Shown: in pieces, positions 48,401 to 56,404 of the stretch
How positions within the stretch are numbered: position 1 is the first letter of the stretch
Layout: each line of letters opens with the position of its first letter
NCBI RefSeq assembly: GCF_023023025.1
Contig: NZ_CP095481.1
Coordinates: 2,418,001 to 2,482,000 of the forward strand
Direction: 5' to 3'
From: Amycolatopsis sp. WQ 127309
Lineage (GTDB): Bacteria; Actinomycetota; Actinomycetes; Mycobacteriales; Pseudonocardiaceae
DNA: 64,000 nucleotides
The notes under the pieces: generated by a model
Seen by the model: the letters and a program-made list of their open reading frames with translations, nothing else
Database searches by the model: none
Told to the model about the DNA's origin: nothing
Position numbers and translations under genes: made by a program

Positions 48401-51038
48401 CGGCCGCGGTCACGGCGGGGCCGACCGGCGGTGTGCCGGTGACCTGCGCGGTGTTCGTGAAGCCGGTCGTGCCCGCGACGGTGGTGCAGGTGTAGGTCTG
48501 CTTCGCCTGCGGCGCCAGGGTTCCGAGCGGCTTCGCGCACGGAGCGACCTTGTCGTCGGCCACGGCGACGTCGGTCAGCGGCACGTCGCCGGTGTTGGTC
48601 ACGGTGATCGTCCAGGTCACGGTGTCGCCCTCGCGGACCTGCGCAGGAGCGGCGTCCTTGACGATCGCGATCGCCGGGTGGATCACGTCGACGACGGCGT
48701 CGTCGGTGACCTTCACCTCGCGGCCGAGCTGGTCCTTGCCCGTGGCGGTCGCGGTGTTCGTGAAGTCGCCGGCCGGTGCCGGGGCGGTGCAGGTGTAGGT
48801 CTGCTTCGCCTGCGGCGCCAGCGTGCCGAACGTCTTGGCGCACGCCGGGGTCCGGTCGTCGGTGACGGCGACGTCGGTCAGCGGCACGTCACCGGAGTTC
48901 GTGACGGTGATCGTGAACGTGATCTGGTCACCGGTGCGGACGGTCGCCGGTGAGGCGTCCTTCGTGATGGTCAGCGCCGGGCTGATCACCGTGACGGTGG
49001 CCGACGCGGTGTCGGTCACCGGCTGGCCGGAGCGGTCGGTGCCGGTGGCGGTGACCGTGTTCGTCGTGGTCTTCGACGGGTTCGCGGTGCAGGTGTAGAT
49101 CTGCGACGCGCCCGCGTCGAGGCTGTCGATGGTGCGCGAGCACGACGTCGTCGTGTCGTCGGTGAGCTTCACCGGGGCGAGCGGGCTGTCGCCGGTGTTC
49201 TTCACGGTGATCGTCCACGTGACGGCCTCACCGGCGTGGATCACCGTCGGGCCGGCCGTCTTGGTGACGTCGATGGCCGGGGCGATCGTCGGCGCGGGCG
49301 CGTCGGCGGTGGCCGTGACCTGCTTGCCGAGGCCGTCGACCCCACTGGCGGTGGCGGTGTTGACGCCGTCGGCGACCGGTGCCTTCGTCGTGCAGGTGAG
49401 GGTGCGGGTCTCGCCGGGCTTCAGCACGCCCGCGAGCCGTTGCGCGCACGACGGCGTCTTCGGGTCGGTGACCTGCAGGGCGGTGAGGTTGGCGTCGCCG
49501 GTGTTGGTGACCTTGAGCGTGAAGGTCACGGTGTCGCCGGCGCGGTAGGCGGGCTTGTCGGCGATCTTCGTGATGCCGATGGCCGGGTGGATGACGCTCA
49601 CCGAGGTGGTCGCCGTGCCGTCCAGCGGATCGCCGAGCGCGCTGGTGCCGGTGGCCTTCGCGGTGTTCGTGAAGTCCTTGTCCGGCGCGGTCGCGGTGCA
49701 GGTGTAGCTGACCGTCTGCCCGCCCTTGAGCGAGCCGATGTCCTTGCTGCACGCCGGGAACGCGTCGTCGGCGACCTTCACCCCGGACGCCGGGGCGCCG
49801 CTCGGGTTGGTCACGACGATGGTGAACGTGACCGGTTCGCCCGGGTGCACCTGGGCCGGTTCCGCGCGCTTGCTGATCTGGAGCTCGGGCACCGGCGTCG
49901 AGAAGGCGAGGTTCTGCGCCAGGTAGGAGTCGCCGGTGGTGGCGAAGCCGAGCTTGGCGCTGGTCGCGCCGGCCGGGATGGTGTCGACGTTGAACGACTT
50001 GGCGTCCACGCTGAAGTTGTTCTTCACCGCGGGATCGGCGGCGCCGTCGGCGTTCGAGATGAAGAAGTTCGACGTCCCGCCGGCCGACGGTTCGGCGGCC
50101 GGTTTGTCGTTGATCAGGAACTGGTCGCCCGAGATGCCCCAGTCGCCCTCGTAGGCGGTGACGCCGACGTGCGCGTCCGCGGCGGCGGCGCGGAACCCGG
50201 TGATCGTCGTGGTCGTGGGCTTGTCGGTGCTGTTCTGCCGGACGTGCCCGTCGTAGATGAACACCTCGCGCTTGTTCGGCGCGTAGTCGGCGTTGCGTTC
50301 CGGGTAGGCGTAGACCAGGGCGACCGACCAGCCGCCCATGCAGTTGAAGCCCTTCGGCGCCCAGACGTTGCCGACGGTCAGGTCCAGCGCGGACCCGGTC
50401 GGCGCGTCGGCGAACTGCTTGGTGACGTCGGCGTAGGCCGAGTAGTACTGGCCGCCGCTGAAGGTGTCGAGCGGGTCCTCGGTGTAGGCCGCGGGCGGGA
50501 CGTCGACGGATTTCCCGGCGCCGACGGTGAGCCGGACGTCCTGTTTCGCGGGTGTTCCGGGCGGCACGATCGCGGCGGTGTTGTTGTTGCGCGACTGGCA
50601 CATCTTCGTCGGCGACAAAACACCCGGCGACGTCGTGTAAGCGCCGGTGTTACCCGCCCAGTTGAGCCGCGCGAAGAGGATTTTCGCGCCCGGCGGAATG
50701 GTGACCGTCGCCTTGGCGGAATCGAACGTGCCGCGGTCGGCGTCGACGTCGGCCCACTGCATGAAGAAGTTGTCGTTGACGAGCGTGTCCCGCCGATCGG
50801 CGGTGTTCGCGCAGGTCGCGGGCGTGTTGCCGGTGCCGGTCGTCGGCGCGTTGTCCGCGTTCACCGGGCACCGCACCACACCGTTGCCCGCGTAGAGGAA
50901 ATCGCCGTAGACGACGTCGTCGTAGTTCAGCTGGAACGGCTTGACCACCGCCGCCTCGGCGATCGGGGTGATGGCCGATGCCGTGAAAACCAGCGCCAGG
51001 ATCACTAGGAGGTGGAGTGACTTCCTGGACAGCGACAT
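45492..51038 (-). CDS. Giant LPDTG-anchored surface protein with 14 DUF11-type repeats
   Basis: The 1,848-residue protein has a signal peptide (LLVILALVFTASAITPIAEA) and an N-terminal domain of about 350 residues. Then come 14 tandem repeats of about 104 residues, each with the core VTFTIVVTNTGDVPLTDVAV and two Cys, as in DUF11/CARDB-like beta-sandwich domains. The C-terminus has LPDTG, a helix (AGLTALSLLGCGVLLLLGV) and RRSRRS, a sortase signal. It is likely an elongated, wall-attached adhesin or stalk. No sortase gene is in the window. The repeat array is recombination-prone. Confidence 0.9.
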   Translation of the reverse strand: MSLSRKSLHLLVILALVFTASAITPIAEAAVVKPFQLNYDDVVYGDFLYAGNGVVRCPVNADNAPTTGTGNTPATCANTADRRDTLVNDNFFMQWADVDADRGTFDSAKATVTIPPGAKILFARLNWAGNTGAYTTSPGVLSPTKMCQSRNNNTAAIVPPGTPAKQDVRLTVGAGKSVDVPPAAYTEDPLDTFSGGQYYSAYADVTKQFADAPTGSALDLTVGNVWAPKGFNCMGGWSVALVYAYPERNADYAPNKREVFIYDGHVRQNSTDKPTTTTITGFRAAAADAHVGVTAYEGDWGISGDQFLINDKPAAEPSAGGTSNFFISNADGAADPAVKNNFSVDAKSFNVDTIPAGATSAKLGFATTGDSYLAQNLAFSTPVPELQISKRAEPAQVHPGEPVTFTIVVTNPSGAPASGVKVADDAFPACSKDIGSLKGGQTVSYTCTATAPDKDFTNTAKATGTSALGDPLDGTATTSVSVIHPAIGITKIADKPAYRAGDTVTFTLKVTNTGDANLTALQVTDPKTPSCAQRLAGVLKPGETRTLTCTTKAPVADGVNTATASGVDGLGKQVTATADAPAPTIAPAIDVTKTAGPTVIHAGEAVTWTITVKNTGDSPLAPVKLTDDTTTSCSRTIDSLDAGASQIYTCTANPSKTTTNTVTATGTDRSGQPVTDTASATVTVISPALTITKDASPATVRTGDQITFTITVTNSGDVPLTDVAVTDDRTPACAKTFGTLAPQAKQTYTCTAPAPAGDFTNTATATGKDQLGREVKVTDDAVVDVIHPAIAIVKDAAPAQVREGDTVTWTITVTNTGDVPLTDVAVADDKVAPCAKPLGTLAPQAKQTYTCTTVAGTTGFTNTAQVTGTPPVGPAVTAADDAAVDVIHPGIAITKDADPKVVRAGDTVTFTLTVTNTGDSPLRDVFVADRLAPECAQRLGTLAPQAKQTYTCTLVAGEADFTNTATANGTDGTNRPVTSTAEATVDVIHPAISITKDAAPAQVREGDTVTFTIVVKNTGDVPLTEVSVVDSRTPSCAQTIGSLLPGAEQHHSCTVTAGTDSFTNTATATGTDPTDRQVTATDDASYTVLHPGLAITKDVKGGPFREGDSVTFTITVENTGDAPLTAVTVTDEVAPACAKTFETLAPKEKQTYDCTMTAPADDVVNRAEVTGQPPTGPPLDADDTAKVDVIHPAVKITKEASPTTVREGDEVTFTIVVTNTGDVPLSTVAVTDDETPDCAKTFDTLALAGVQTYTCTTKAPSDDFTNTAGVTGTDPTGRPVTSTATAVVDVIHPQLALMKDVTPYEVREGDTVTFSILVKNTGDVPLTDVAVADDRTPACAHTVATLAPDDEETYTCTTVAGRDGFTNTATATGQDPTNRPVTATDSATFVVQHPGLSITKNVRGGPFRTGDSVPFDIVVTNTGDVDLHSVTVADTIAPECVRSIGALPAKGVEHYECTMTAPADDVTNVAKVTGTPPTGDLVTSEAQADVDVIHPAVKIDKSVSSAQVRPGDEVTYTIVVTNTGDVPLSTVAVTDDRTPGCAFTVAKLDVGGKETRQCSATVREDVTNVASVTGDDPTGRPVTATDDASVDVIGPGITVTKTGPAKPLLPGQEAVFTVVAKNTGDVTLTGVTLNDPIAPKCSVEIGTLAPGESSKPISCSVTMGNDDVTNTVTATGHDPNGKPVTATDDAPAKVAKPAIDLQKKADPTIRPGGTVTFTLVVRNTGNVDLADVDVTDPAYPACARKFPRLPVAGQQEWTCTTTAPASGDVSNTATATGTPDTEQPGKPVRDSASTTVRVVTTPVPPGQDPEPTPLPDTGYDPVPAGLTALSLLGCGVLLLLGVRRSRRS

Positions 51039-51117
51039 GCGGGTACTCCCGGGGGCCGAGGCGACTTTTCGGAGCCTGGCACGCTCCCGTCTTTCCCGCC
51101 TTTTTTGACCCCGGTGA

Positions 51118-51588
51118 TCACCCGCCCGGGGAATGCGTGAGCCGTGTCGTCGACTCGTGGGTGATGGCCGCGGCGGCCGCGACGAACCCGATCACCGTGC
51201 GGAGCTCGTCGTCGGAATAGCGCTCGCAGAGCTCGATGACCTTGGCCACCAGGTGGTCCCAGAGGTGCACACTGCGCTCGATCGCGCCCGGGTCGAGCGC
51301 GATGAGGACCTTGCGCCGGTCGTCCGGGTGCGGCTCGCGGGCGACGAACCCCTTGCGCTCGAGCCGGTCGATGAGCGCCGTCACCGACGCCGGCGCGAGC
51401 CCGGACAGCCGCGCCAGCTCCTTCGGCATCTGCGGGCCGAGCCGGGCGAGGTAGTCCAGCACCTTGCTCTCGACCGGCGACAGCCCCCGCGTCTCGGCGA
51501 TCGCGGTGTGGAACATGACCGTCTCCGTCGAGAGTTCCCGCGCCCCGAGCAGGACCTCTTCGACCAGCTTCGCTCGCTCGCTTGACAC
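51118..51588 (-). CDS. MarR family regulator of a flavin monooxygenase
   Basis: The 156-residue protein has the MarR fold: LSPVESKVLDYLARLGPQMP, KELARLSGLAPASVTALIDR and LERKGFVAREPHPDDRRKVL. I choose the GTG at 51588 because TACGCT ends 7 bases upstream and a Shine-Dalgarno is missing; the longer frame crosses the promoter region. It is divergent from an FAD-dependent monooxygenase, the usual layout for a regulator that senses an aromatic or xenobiotic substrate. Confidence 0.87.
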   Translation of the reverse strand: MSSERAKLVEEVLLGARELSTETVMFHTAIAETRGLSPVESKVLDYLARLGPQMPKELARLSGLAPASVTALIDRLERKGFVAREPHPDDRRKVLIALDPGAIERSVHLWDHLVAKVIELCERYSDDELRTVIGFVAAAAAITHESTTRLTHSPGG

Positions 51589-51612
51589 GGCGACAAGCGT
51601 AGCCCACTCTTT

Positions 51613-51632
51613 AGTTCGACAGAACGAATTAG
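51613..51632. promoter_or_regulatory. Candidate operator between marR and the monooxygenase
   Basis: This AT-rich stretch contains overlapping inverted repeats TTCG/CGAA (51615-51618 and 51625-51628) and GTTC/GAAC. It lies about 30 bases upstream of the monooxygenase start. Confidence 0.35.
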
Positions 51633-51661
51633 TTTCTAAGAGTTTCGAGAGGACGAAGGAC

Positions 51662-52855
51662 ATGACACGGGCGCTGATCATCGGGGGCGGGATCGCGGGG
51701 ACGATCACGGCCATCGCACTGCACGAAGCCGGCCACGAGCCGCTGCTGTTCGAGGCCTACGACCGCGGCGCCGAGGGCGTCGGCGCGTTCCTGACGCTGG
51801 CGGTCAACGGCCTGGACGCGCTGCTGCCGCTCGGCCTGAAGGACGTCGTCAAGAGCACGGGCTTCGACTCGCCGCGGATGTCGATCGGCCTGGGCGACGG
51901 CACGCGGCTGGCCGAGTTCCCGCTCGGCGGCACGCTGCCGGACGGCACCGTGAGCCAGACGGTGCTGCGTTCGGACCTGTACGTCGCCCTGCGCGACGAA
52001 GCCGCGCGGCGCGGGATCCACGCCGAGTACGGCAAGCGCCTGATCGGCGCGAACCAGACGTCTTCGCAGGTCAGGGCCGAGTTCTCGGACGGCTCGCACG
52101 CCGAGGGCGACCTGCTGATCGGCGCCGACGGCCTGCGCTCGCGCGTCCGGACGATCATCGACCCGGACGCGCCATCGCCGCGGTACGTGCCGCTGCTCAA
52201 CACCGGCGGCTTCGCCGAAGGCCTGACGCTGCCGGACGAGCCGGGCGTGCTGAACATGGTCTTCGGCCGGCGCCTGTTCTTCTGCCACGTCGTCAGCCCG
52301 GACGGGCGCGTCTGGTGGTTCGCGAACCCGGCCCGCAAGACCGAGCCGACCGGCTCGGAACTGGCCGCGCTCGCCGGCGAGAAACTGCGCGCCGAGCTGC
52401 TGGACCTGGTGTCGCGCGACCGGACGCCGGCCGCCGAGATCATCCGCGCGACCCGCGACGTCTACCCGGCCTGGCCGACGTTCGACTTCCCGACGGTCCC
52501 GGTCTGGCACCGCGGCCGCATGGTGATCATCGGCGACGCGGCCCACGCGACGTCACCGGCGGCGGGCCAGGGCGCGTCGATGGCCATCGAAGACGCCGTC
52601 ACGCTGGGGAAGTGCCTGCGCGACGTGCCGGACGTCGCCCAGGCGCTGACCACGTACGAGGGGCTGCGGCGCGAGCGCGTCGAAGCGGTGGTCGCCCGCG
52701 GCAAGCGCAACGGCGACGACAAGGTGATCGGCCCGGTCGGCCGGGTGATCCGCGACTTCTTCATCAAGCGCGCATTCGCGAAGCCGCAGGGCGAGGACCC
52801 GAACGCGTTCATGTGGAACCACCACATCGACTGGAACGAGAAGGTCGGCGTCTAG
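51662..52855 (+). CDS. FAD-dependent monooxygenase
   Basis: The 397-residue flavoprotein has the dinucleotide motif [20 protein letters not shown], the [10 protein letters not shown] motif (DG type) and [20 protein letters not shown], which together mark group A aromatic hydroxylase-like monooxygenases. Such enzymes hydroxylate phenolic or polycyclic substrates with NAD(P)H and oxygen; the substrate is unknown. The ATG has GAGGACGAAGG upstream. The divergent MarR gene is the likely regulator. Confidence 0.88.
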   Translation: MTRALIIGGGIAGTITAIALHEAGHEPLLFEAYDRGAEGVGAFLTLAVNGLDALLPLGLKDVVKSTGFDSPRMSIGLGDGTRLAEFPLGGTLPDGTVSQTVLRSDLYVALRDEAARRGIHAEYGKRLIGANQTSSQVRAEFSDGSHAEGDLLIGADGLRSRVRTIIDPDAPSPRYVPLLNTGGFAEGLTLPDEPGVLNMVFGRRLFFCHVVSPDGRVWWFANPARKTEPTGSELAALAGEKLRAELLDLVSRDRTPAAEIIRATRDVYPAWPTFDFPTVPVWHRGRMVIIGDAAHATSPAAGQGASMAIEDAVTLGKCLRDVPDVAQALTTYEGLRRERVEAVVARGKRNGDDKVIGPVGRVIRDFFIKRAFAKPQGEDPNAFMWNHHIDWNEKVGV

Positions 52856-53433
52856 CGCCAGGTGTCGACGCGGTGGAAGTTCTTGTACGCCCGGCTCGGC
52901 GTCGGCCCGCGCTGGCCCTGGTAGCGGGAGCCGGCCTCGCTGGAGCCGTACGGGTGCTCGGCCGAGCTGGACAGCCGGAAGATGCACAGCTGGCCGATCT
53001 TCATGCCCGGCCAGAGCGTGATCGGCAGGTTCGCGACGTTCGACAGCTCCAGCGTGATGTGTCCGGAGAAGCCGGGATCGATGAAGCCCGCCGTCGAGTG
53101 CGTGAGCAGCCCGAGCCGCCCGAGCGACGACTTGCCTTCGAGGCGGCCGGCCAGGTCGTCGGCCAGGGTGACGAGCTCGAACGTCGAGCCGAGCACGAAC
53201 TCGCCCGGGTGCAGCACGAAGGGCTCGTCGCCCTCCTTCTCGACGAGCGAGGTCAGCTCGTCCTGCTGCAGCTGGGGATCGATGTGGGTGTACTTGCTGT
53301 TGTTGAAGACGCGGAAGAACCGGTCGAGCCGGACGTCGACGCTGGACGGCTGGACCATGCCGGGATCGAAGGGGTCGATGCCGAGCCGGCCGGCGTCGAG
53401 CTCTTTGCGAAGGTCACGGTCACTGAGCAGCAC
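52852..53433 (-). CDS. dcd: dCTP deaminase
   Basis: The 193-residue enzyme supplies dUMP precursors; actinobacterial forms deaminate dCTP and can hydrolyse dUTP. Conserved parts are [60 protein letters not shown] with the catalytic Glu, and the C-terminal [11 protein letters not shown]. The length is normal. The GTG start at 53433 has TAGGCT (53441-53446) 7 bases upstream, so the mRNA is probably leaderless. It overlaps the stop of the convergent monooxygenase by 4 bases. Confidence 0.94.
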   Translation of the reverse strand: MLLSDRDLRKELDAGRLGIDPFDPGMVQPSSVDVRLDRFFRVFNNSKYTHIDPQLQQDELTSLVEKEGDEPFVLHPGEFVLGSTFELVTLADDLAGRLEGKSSLGRLGLLTHSTAGFIDPGFSGHITLELSNVANLPITLWPGMKIGQLCIFRLSSSAEHPYGSSEAGSRYQGQRGPTPSRAYKNFHRVDTWR

Positions 53434-53464
53434 GTCGCAAAGCCTATCCGGTGGACTGGGATAT

Positions 53465-53509
53465 CCGGGGCTCCGCCCCGAGCCGGGGGCTCCGCCACCC
53501 GGACCCCCG
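53465..53509. repeat. REP-like element (copy 2, intergenic)
   Basis: This 45-base element matches the copy inside the SDR gene (10225-10269) at 42 positions and lies in the gap between the MpaB-like gene end and the dcd start. It can fold into two small hairpins. Confidence 0.8.
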
Positions 53510-53517
53510 AAAGCCGG

Positions 53518-54711
53518 TTAGGCCGCCCGCATGTGCTGCGCGTAGGTGGCATCGGGCGAGAAGAGCTTCTCGAGCCGCTTCACGTACCCGCGGCGACCGG
53601 CCTCGCCGATCCGTTCCTGCAGCGCGGTGGCCCCGGGAATGAACCGCCGCACCGTCTCGGCGGCGAAGTTGACGCCCGCCGCGGTGACGATCACGGCCTG
53701 CGCGACGGGGTCCTTCGGCAGCTCGAGGAAGTCGGCGTTGGTCTTCCCGAGCACGAGCCGCGAGATCGAGGAGTGCACGGCGACGGAGACGTGCGACAGC
53801 ACCTTCCCGACGGCCCCACGCCCCTCGCCGACGGCGGCGTTGGCCTCGACCAGCGCCTTCGCGAGCCGCTTGGAGTCGTCGTCCGGGATGAACTCGGTGG
53901 CGGCGAGCAGCCAGAGCAGCCGCCAAGCGTCCTCTTCGTCACTGGGCAGCAGCTCGTCGTCGACGCCCATCAGCCAGCCGATGTAGCGCCAGAGGTGCAG
54001 GATGTCGCCGCGCTCGCGGGCGGAGTAGCGGAGGCCGAGCAGCTGCGTCCCGAAGACGTAGACGAGCGAGAAGAGCAGCAGCGTGCCGGCGGTCTGCACC
54101 TGGTTGACGGGCTTGTCCCAGGCCACGTAGTCCCAGTCGTCCCGCCGATGCATGGCGGCGCGCACGTGGGCGTGCACGACCCGGATGCGGAGAGCGGAGG
54201 CGTACCCCTTGGCGCCGTGCTTGAGGGCGCCGGGCGTGGTGACGTCGATCCACCAGGCCGCGGTCTCGACGAGCCGCCGGGTGGCCTTGTACTCGATCTC
54301 CCCGGTTCCGACCAGCGACTTCGTCGCGCGCGAGGCGAGGTAGCCACCCATGAGCGACATGTCGCCAAGCGGAAAGAGCCCGAGCAACCCGGCCCGCGTG
54401 ATGGCCTTCGCACCACGCTCGAGCCGCTCGTCATCAACCCAGTAGGGCTTCGCTTCGACGGCGGCGAAGAAGGCCTCCAGCGGCCCCTCGGCCCCGGCGC
54501 CGTTCTCGAGAGCGTCCTCGAAGAGCCGGTGCCCCTGGCCCCTCGGCTGCTGCGCCATCCAGGCGACAACGTCATCGGCCAGCCGATCCTCGACCTGGGC
54601 GAACTCCCGAAGCCGGGCGACCTGCCGCTCGTCACCCCGGATGTCACCCTCGATGAACAGCCGCGAAGCGAGCCGGAACCCGCCCTCCCGGAACAGCTCG
54701 GGATCATCCAT
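53518..54711 (-). CDS. Oxygenase MpaB family protein (DUF2236)
   Basis: The 397-residue protein has DUF2236/MpaB features: LGLFPLGDMSLMGGYLASRA and ATRRLVETAAWWIDVTTPGA near the N-terminus, and RIRVVHAHVRAAMHRRDDWD with conserved His and Arg of a haem-like site. MpaB in fungi cleaves a terpenoid chain oxidatively; the substrate of bacterial homologues is usually unknown. I choose the ATG at 54711 because GGAGG lies 8 bases upstream; the open frame continues upstream without one. Confidence 0.85.
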   Translation of the reverse strand: MDDPELFREGGFRLASRLFIEGDIRGDERQVARLREFAQVEDRLADDVVAWMAQQPRGQGHRLFEDALENGAGAEGPLEAFFAAVEAKPYWVDDERLERGAKAITRAGLLGLFPLGDMSLMGGYLASRATKSLVGTGEIEYKATRRLVETAAWWIDVTTPGALKHGAKGYASALRIRVVHAHVRAAMHRRDDWDYVAWDKPVNQVQTAGTLLLFSLVYVFGTQLLGLRYSARERGDILHLWRYIGWLMGVDDELLPSDEEDAWRLLWLLAATEFIPDDDSKRLAKALVEANAAVGEGRGAVGKVLSHVSVAVHSSISRLVLGKTNADFLELPKDPVAQAVIVTAAGVNFAAETVRRFIPGATALQERIGEAGRRGYVKRLEKLFSPDATYAQHMRAA

Positions 54712-54735
54712 CCGGCACACCTCCGACGTCGACAA

Positions 54736-54751
54736 CAAGTGTTGTCACTTG
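54736..54751. promoter_or_regulatory. Palindrome upstream of the MpaB-like gene
   Basis: CAAGTG and CACTTG flank a 4-base centre, 25 bases before the ATG. It may be an operator for an unlinked regulator or part of the promoter, since TTGTCAC lies within it. Confidence 0.5.
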
Positions 54752-54821
54752 ACGCGCCGACGTCAAGGAGGGGAGGGTCTGGACAAGGGGATCACCACGC
54801 CGTGTATGCTTGCCACGTACT

Positions 54822-54892
54822 GCGGATGTAGTTCAATGGTAGAACATCAGCTTCCCAAGCTGAATACGCGGGTTCGATTCCCGTCATCCGCT
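54822..54892 (+). tRNA. tRNA-Gly(CCC)
   Basis: A 71-base cloverleaf is visible: acceptor arms GCGGATG and CATCCGC, the anticodon loop TTCCCAA between TCAGC and GCTGA, and the T-arm GGGTTCGATTCCC. The anticodon is CCC and no CCA is encoded. Its 3' part is the likely attachment site of the adjacent integrative element. Confidence 0.97.
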
Positions 54893-54901
54893 CTCGTAGA
54901 G

Positions 54902-54942
54902 AAGCCCCAGGTCACACGGTGTCTACTGTGGACCTGGGGCTT
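54902..54942 (+). terminator. Terminator after tRNA-Gly
   Basis: A perfect 12-base stem (AAGCCCCAGGTC with GACCTGGGGCTT) is followed by a T-rich run, 9 bases after the tRNA end. If the core site lies in the tRNA, this hairpin is part of the integrated element. Confidence 0.85.
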
Positions 54943-54969
54943 TCTCTATCTTCGGTCTTCACTTCTCGC

Positions 54970-54989
54970 GTGCCATTAATGTGCCATTA
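54970..54989. repeat. Direct repeats near the integrase stop (candidate integrase arm sites)
   Basis: GTGCCATTA occurs at 54970 and again at 54981, overlapping the integrase stop codon. Short direct repeats beside the attachment site are typical arm sites for tyrosine integrases. The role is inferred from position. Confidence 0.5.
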
Positions 54990-56165
54990 GCCGACCGGAA
55001 CCGGTTGGCCGTCCTGATCTTCGTCGGCGTCCGGGGTGGCGCCCTTGCGGTGCCGGTCGACGAGCTTGGACAGCCGGTCCGCGATCTGCTTGTCCGCATC
55101 GCTGGTAGCCCGCTGATAGATCAGGGCCGCCCGCATGTCGTCATGACCCATCCGCGCCATCAGGTCCTTGGTCGACGTGCCGGCCTTCGACGCCCAGATG
55201 TTCCCGGCGTGCCGGAGGTCATGGAAGTGCAGCCCCTTGAGCCCCATCTTCTCCACTACTTCCGTCCACCTGGTCCGCTGGCTGAAGTTCGGCCGGCGGA
55301 CCGCGTGCCCAGCTCGCTCACCTGTGAAGAGCAGCTCGTCCTGCTCCGGCTTGACCCAGGTCTCCAGGTGCCGCAGCAGGTCAGGCCGGACAGCCGACGG
55401 AATGATCAGCGTCCGGACGCCAGCCCGCGACTTCGGCGGACCGACGACAAGCCCACGGCCGGGAATCTCGACCATCGCCCGGGAAATGCGGACCCACGAC
55501 GCATCTTCAGCCACGTCACACCGACGCAGTGCCGTCACCTCACCCCACCGCAGCGACCCGAACGCGGCGAGCAGCACCAGAACCCGGAACCGCTCCGGCA
55601 TCCGACTGGCCAAGTCGAAGACCTGGGCCACGGTGATGACCGGCCGCTCGTCAGGGTTCTCCTTATCAGCACCACGGACCCGGCAAGGGTTGCGCGGGAG
55701 GATCTTGTCCTCATCGACGGCCGTGTTCAGGATCGCCCGAAGCAGCCGGTACGACTTGGCTGTCACCGACTCCGAAACGCCCGCCGTCAGCCGGTCCGCC
55801 CGCCACTGACGAATGACTGCCGTTGACAGCTTGCCCAGCTCGACCCCGCCTAGGTCTGGCGCAATGTGCTTACGCAGCAACCACTTGTACAACTCGACCG
55901 TACGCGGACGCAGCCCCGGACGCTGAGCGATCCACTGGTCCGCGTAGTCGCCGAGCTTGCGCTTCGCACGTTCCGGGTCGATCCACTCACCCTGCATGAT
56001 CTGCGTTTCCACGCCCGACAGCCACTGTTCAGCGGTCCGCTTCGTGTCGAACGTTTTCGGCGCCGACCGCACGACCCCATCCGGACCGGGATAGCGAGCC
56101 TGCCACCGCCCGGACGGAAGTTGCCGAACACTCCCGAAACCGCGATGCCCTTGCTTGTTCGCCAT
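54987..56165 (-). CDS. int: Tyrosine recombinase/integrase of the AICE
   Basis: The 392-residue protein has an N-terminal arm-binding region (GSVRQLPSGRWQARYPGPDG), a core-binding SAM-like domain (about 70-165) and a catalytic domain with Arg in FGSLRWGEVTAL, HxxR in HFHDLRHAGN and the nucleophile Tyr in AALIYQRAT. It integrates the element into tRNA-Gly. The ATG at 56165 starts one base after the xis stop codon. All catalytic residues are present, so it looks functional. Confidence 0.95.
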   Translation of the reverse strand: MANKQGHRGFGSVRQLPSGRWQARYPGPDGVVRSAPKTFDTKRTAEQWLSGVETQIMQGEWIDPERAKRKLGDYADQWIAQRPGLRPRTVELYKWLLRKHIAPDLGGVELGKLSTAVIRQWRADRLTAGVSESVTAKSYRLLRAILNTAVDEDKILPRNPCRVRGADKENPDERPVITVAQVFDLASRMPERFRVLVLLAAFGSLRWGEVTALRRCDVAEDASWVRISRAMVEIPGRGLVVGPPKSRAGVRTLIIPSAVRPDLLRHLETWVKPEQDELLFTGERAGHAVRRPNFSQRTRWTEVVEKMGLKGLHFHDLRHAGNIWASKAGTSTKDLMARMGHDDMRAALIYQRATSDADKQIADRLSKLVDRHRKGATPDADEDQDGQPVPVG

Positions 56166-56166
56166 G

Positions 56167-56385
56167 TCAGGCCGCCCTTCCCAGGTCCCGGCGGACCGAT
56201 GCCCGCGTGATCGGCTCGACCCGGCCGGCCTGCATGAAGCTCTCCAGGTCTTCCAGTGCGAACCGGACGTGCACCCCGGCCTTGTGAAACGCGATCCGTC
56301 GTTCGGCGATCAGCCGACGCACGAACCGAACCCCCGTGTTCAGGTAGACGGCCGCCTCATCAACCGTCAGGTACTTCGTTTCCAT
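56167..56385 (-). CDS. xis: Excisionase-like DNA-binding protein
   Basis: The 72-residue protein has a MerR/excisionase winged helix: TVDEAAVYLNTGVRFVRRLI, AERRIAFHKAGVHVRFALED and LESFMQAG. It is directly upstream of int, as expected for Xis, and should direct excision. I choose the ATG at 56385 because GGGGAGGGG lies 6 bases upstream; a longer frame exists without such a site. Confidence 0.88.
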   Translation of the reverse strand: METKYLTVDEAAVYLNTGVRFVRRLIAERRIAFHKAGVHVRFALEDLESFMQAGRVEPITRASVRRDLGRAA

Positions 56386-56404
56386 GCGATCCCCTCCCCA
56401 GGGT

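Noticed and set aside
46008..48953. Long plus-strand frame opposite the repeat protein
   Set aside because: It mirrors the DUF11 repeats in another frame and has no initiation signal or domain.
45800..49900. Regularly spaced DNA repeats that could suggest a CRISPR array
   Set aside because: The period is about 312 bases and in frame, and it encodes DUF11 protein repeats.
51039..51117. Possible riboswitch upstream of the repeat protein gene
   Set aside because: The 79-base leader has a G-rich and A-rich pattern and one small hairpin, but it does not fit any riboswitch consensus I can recall.
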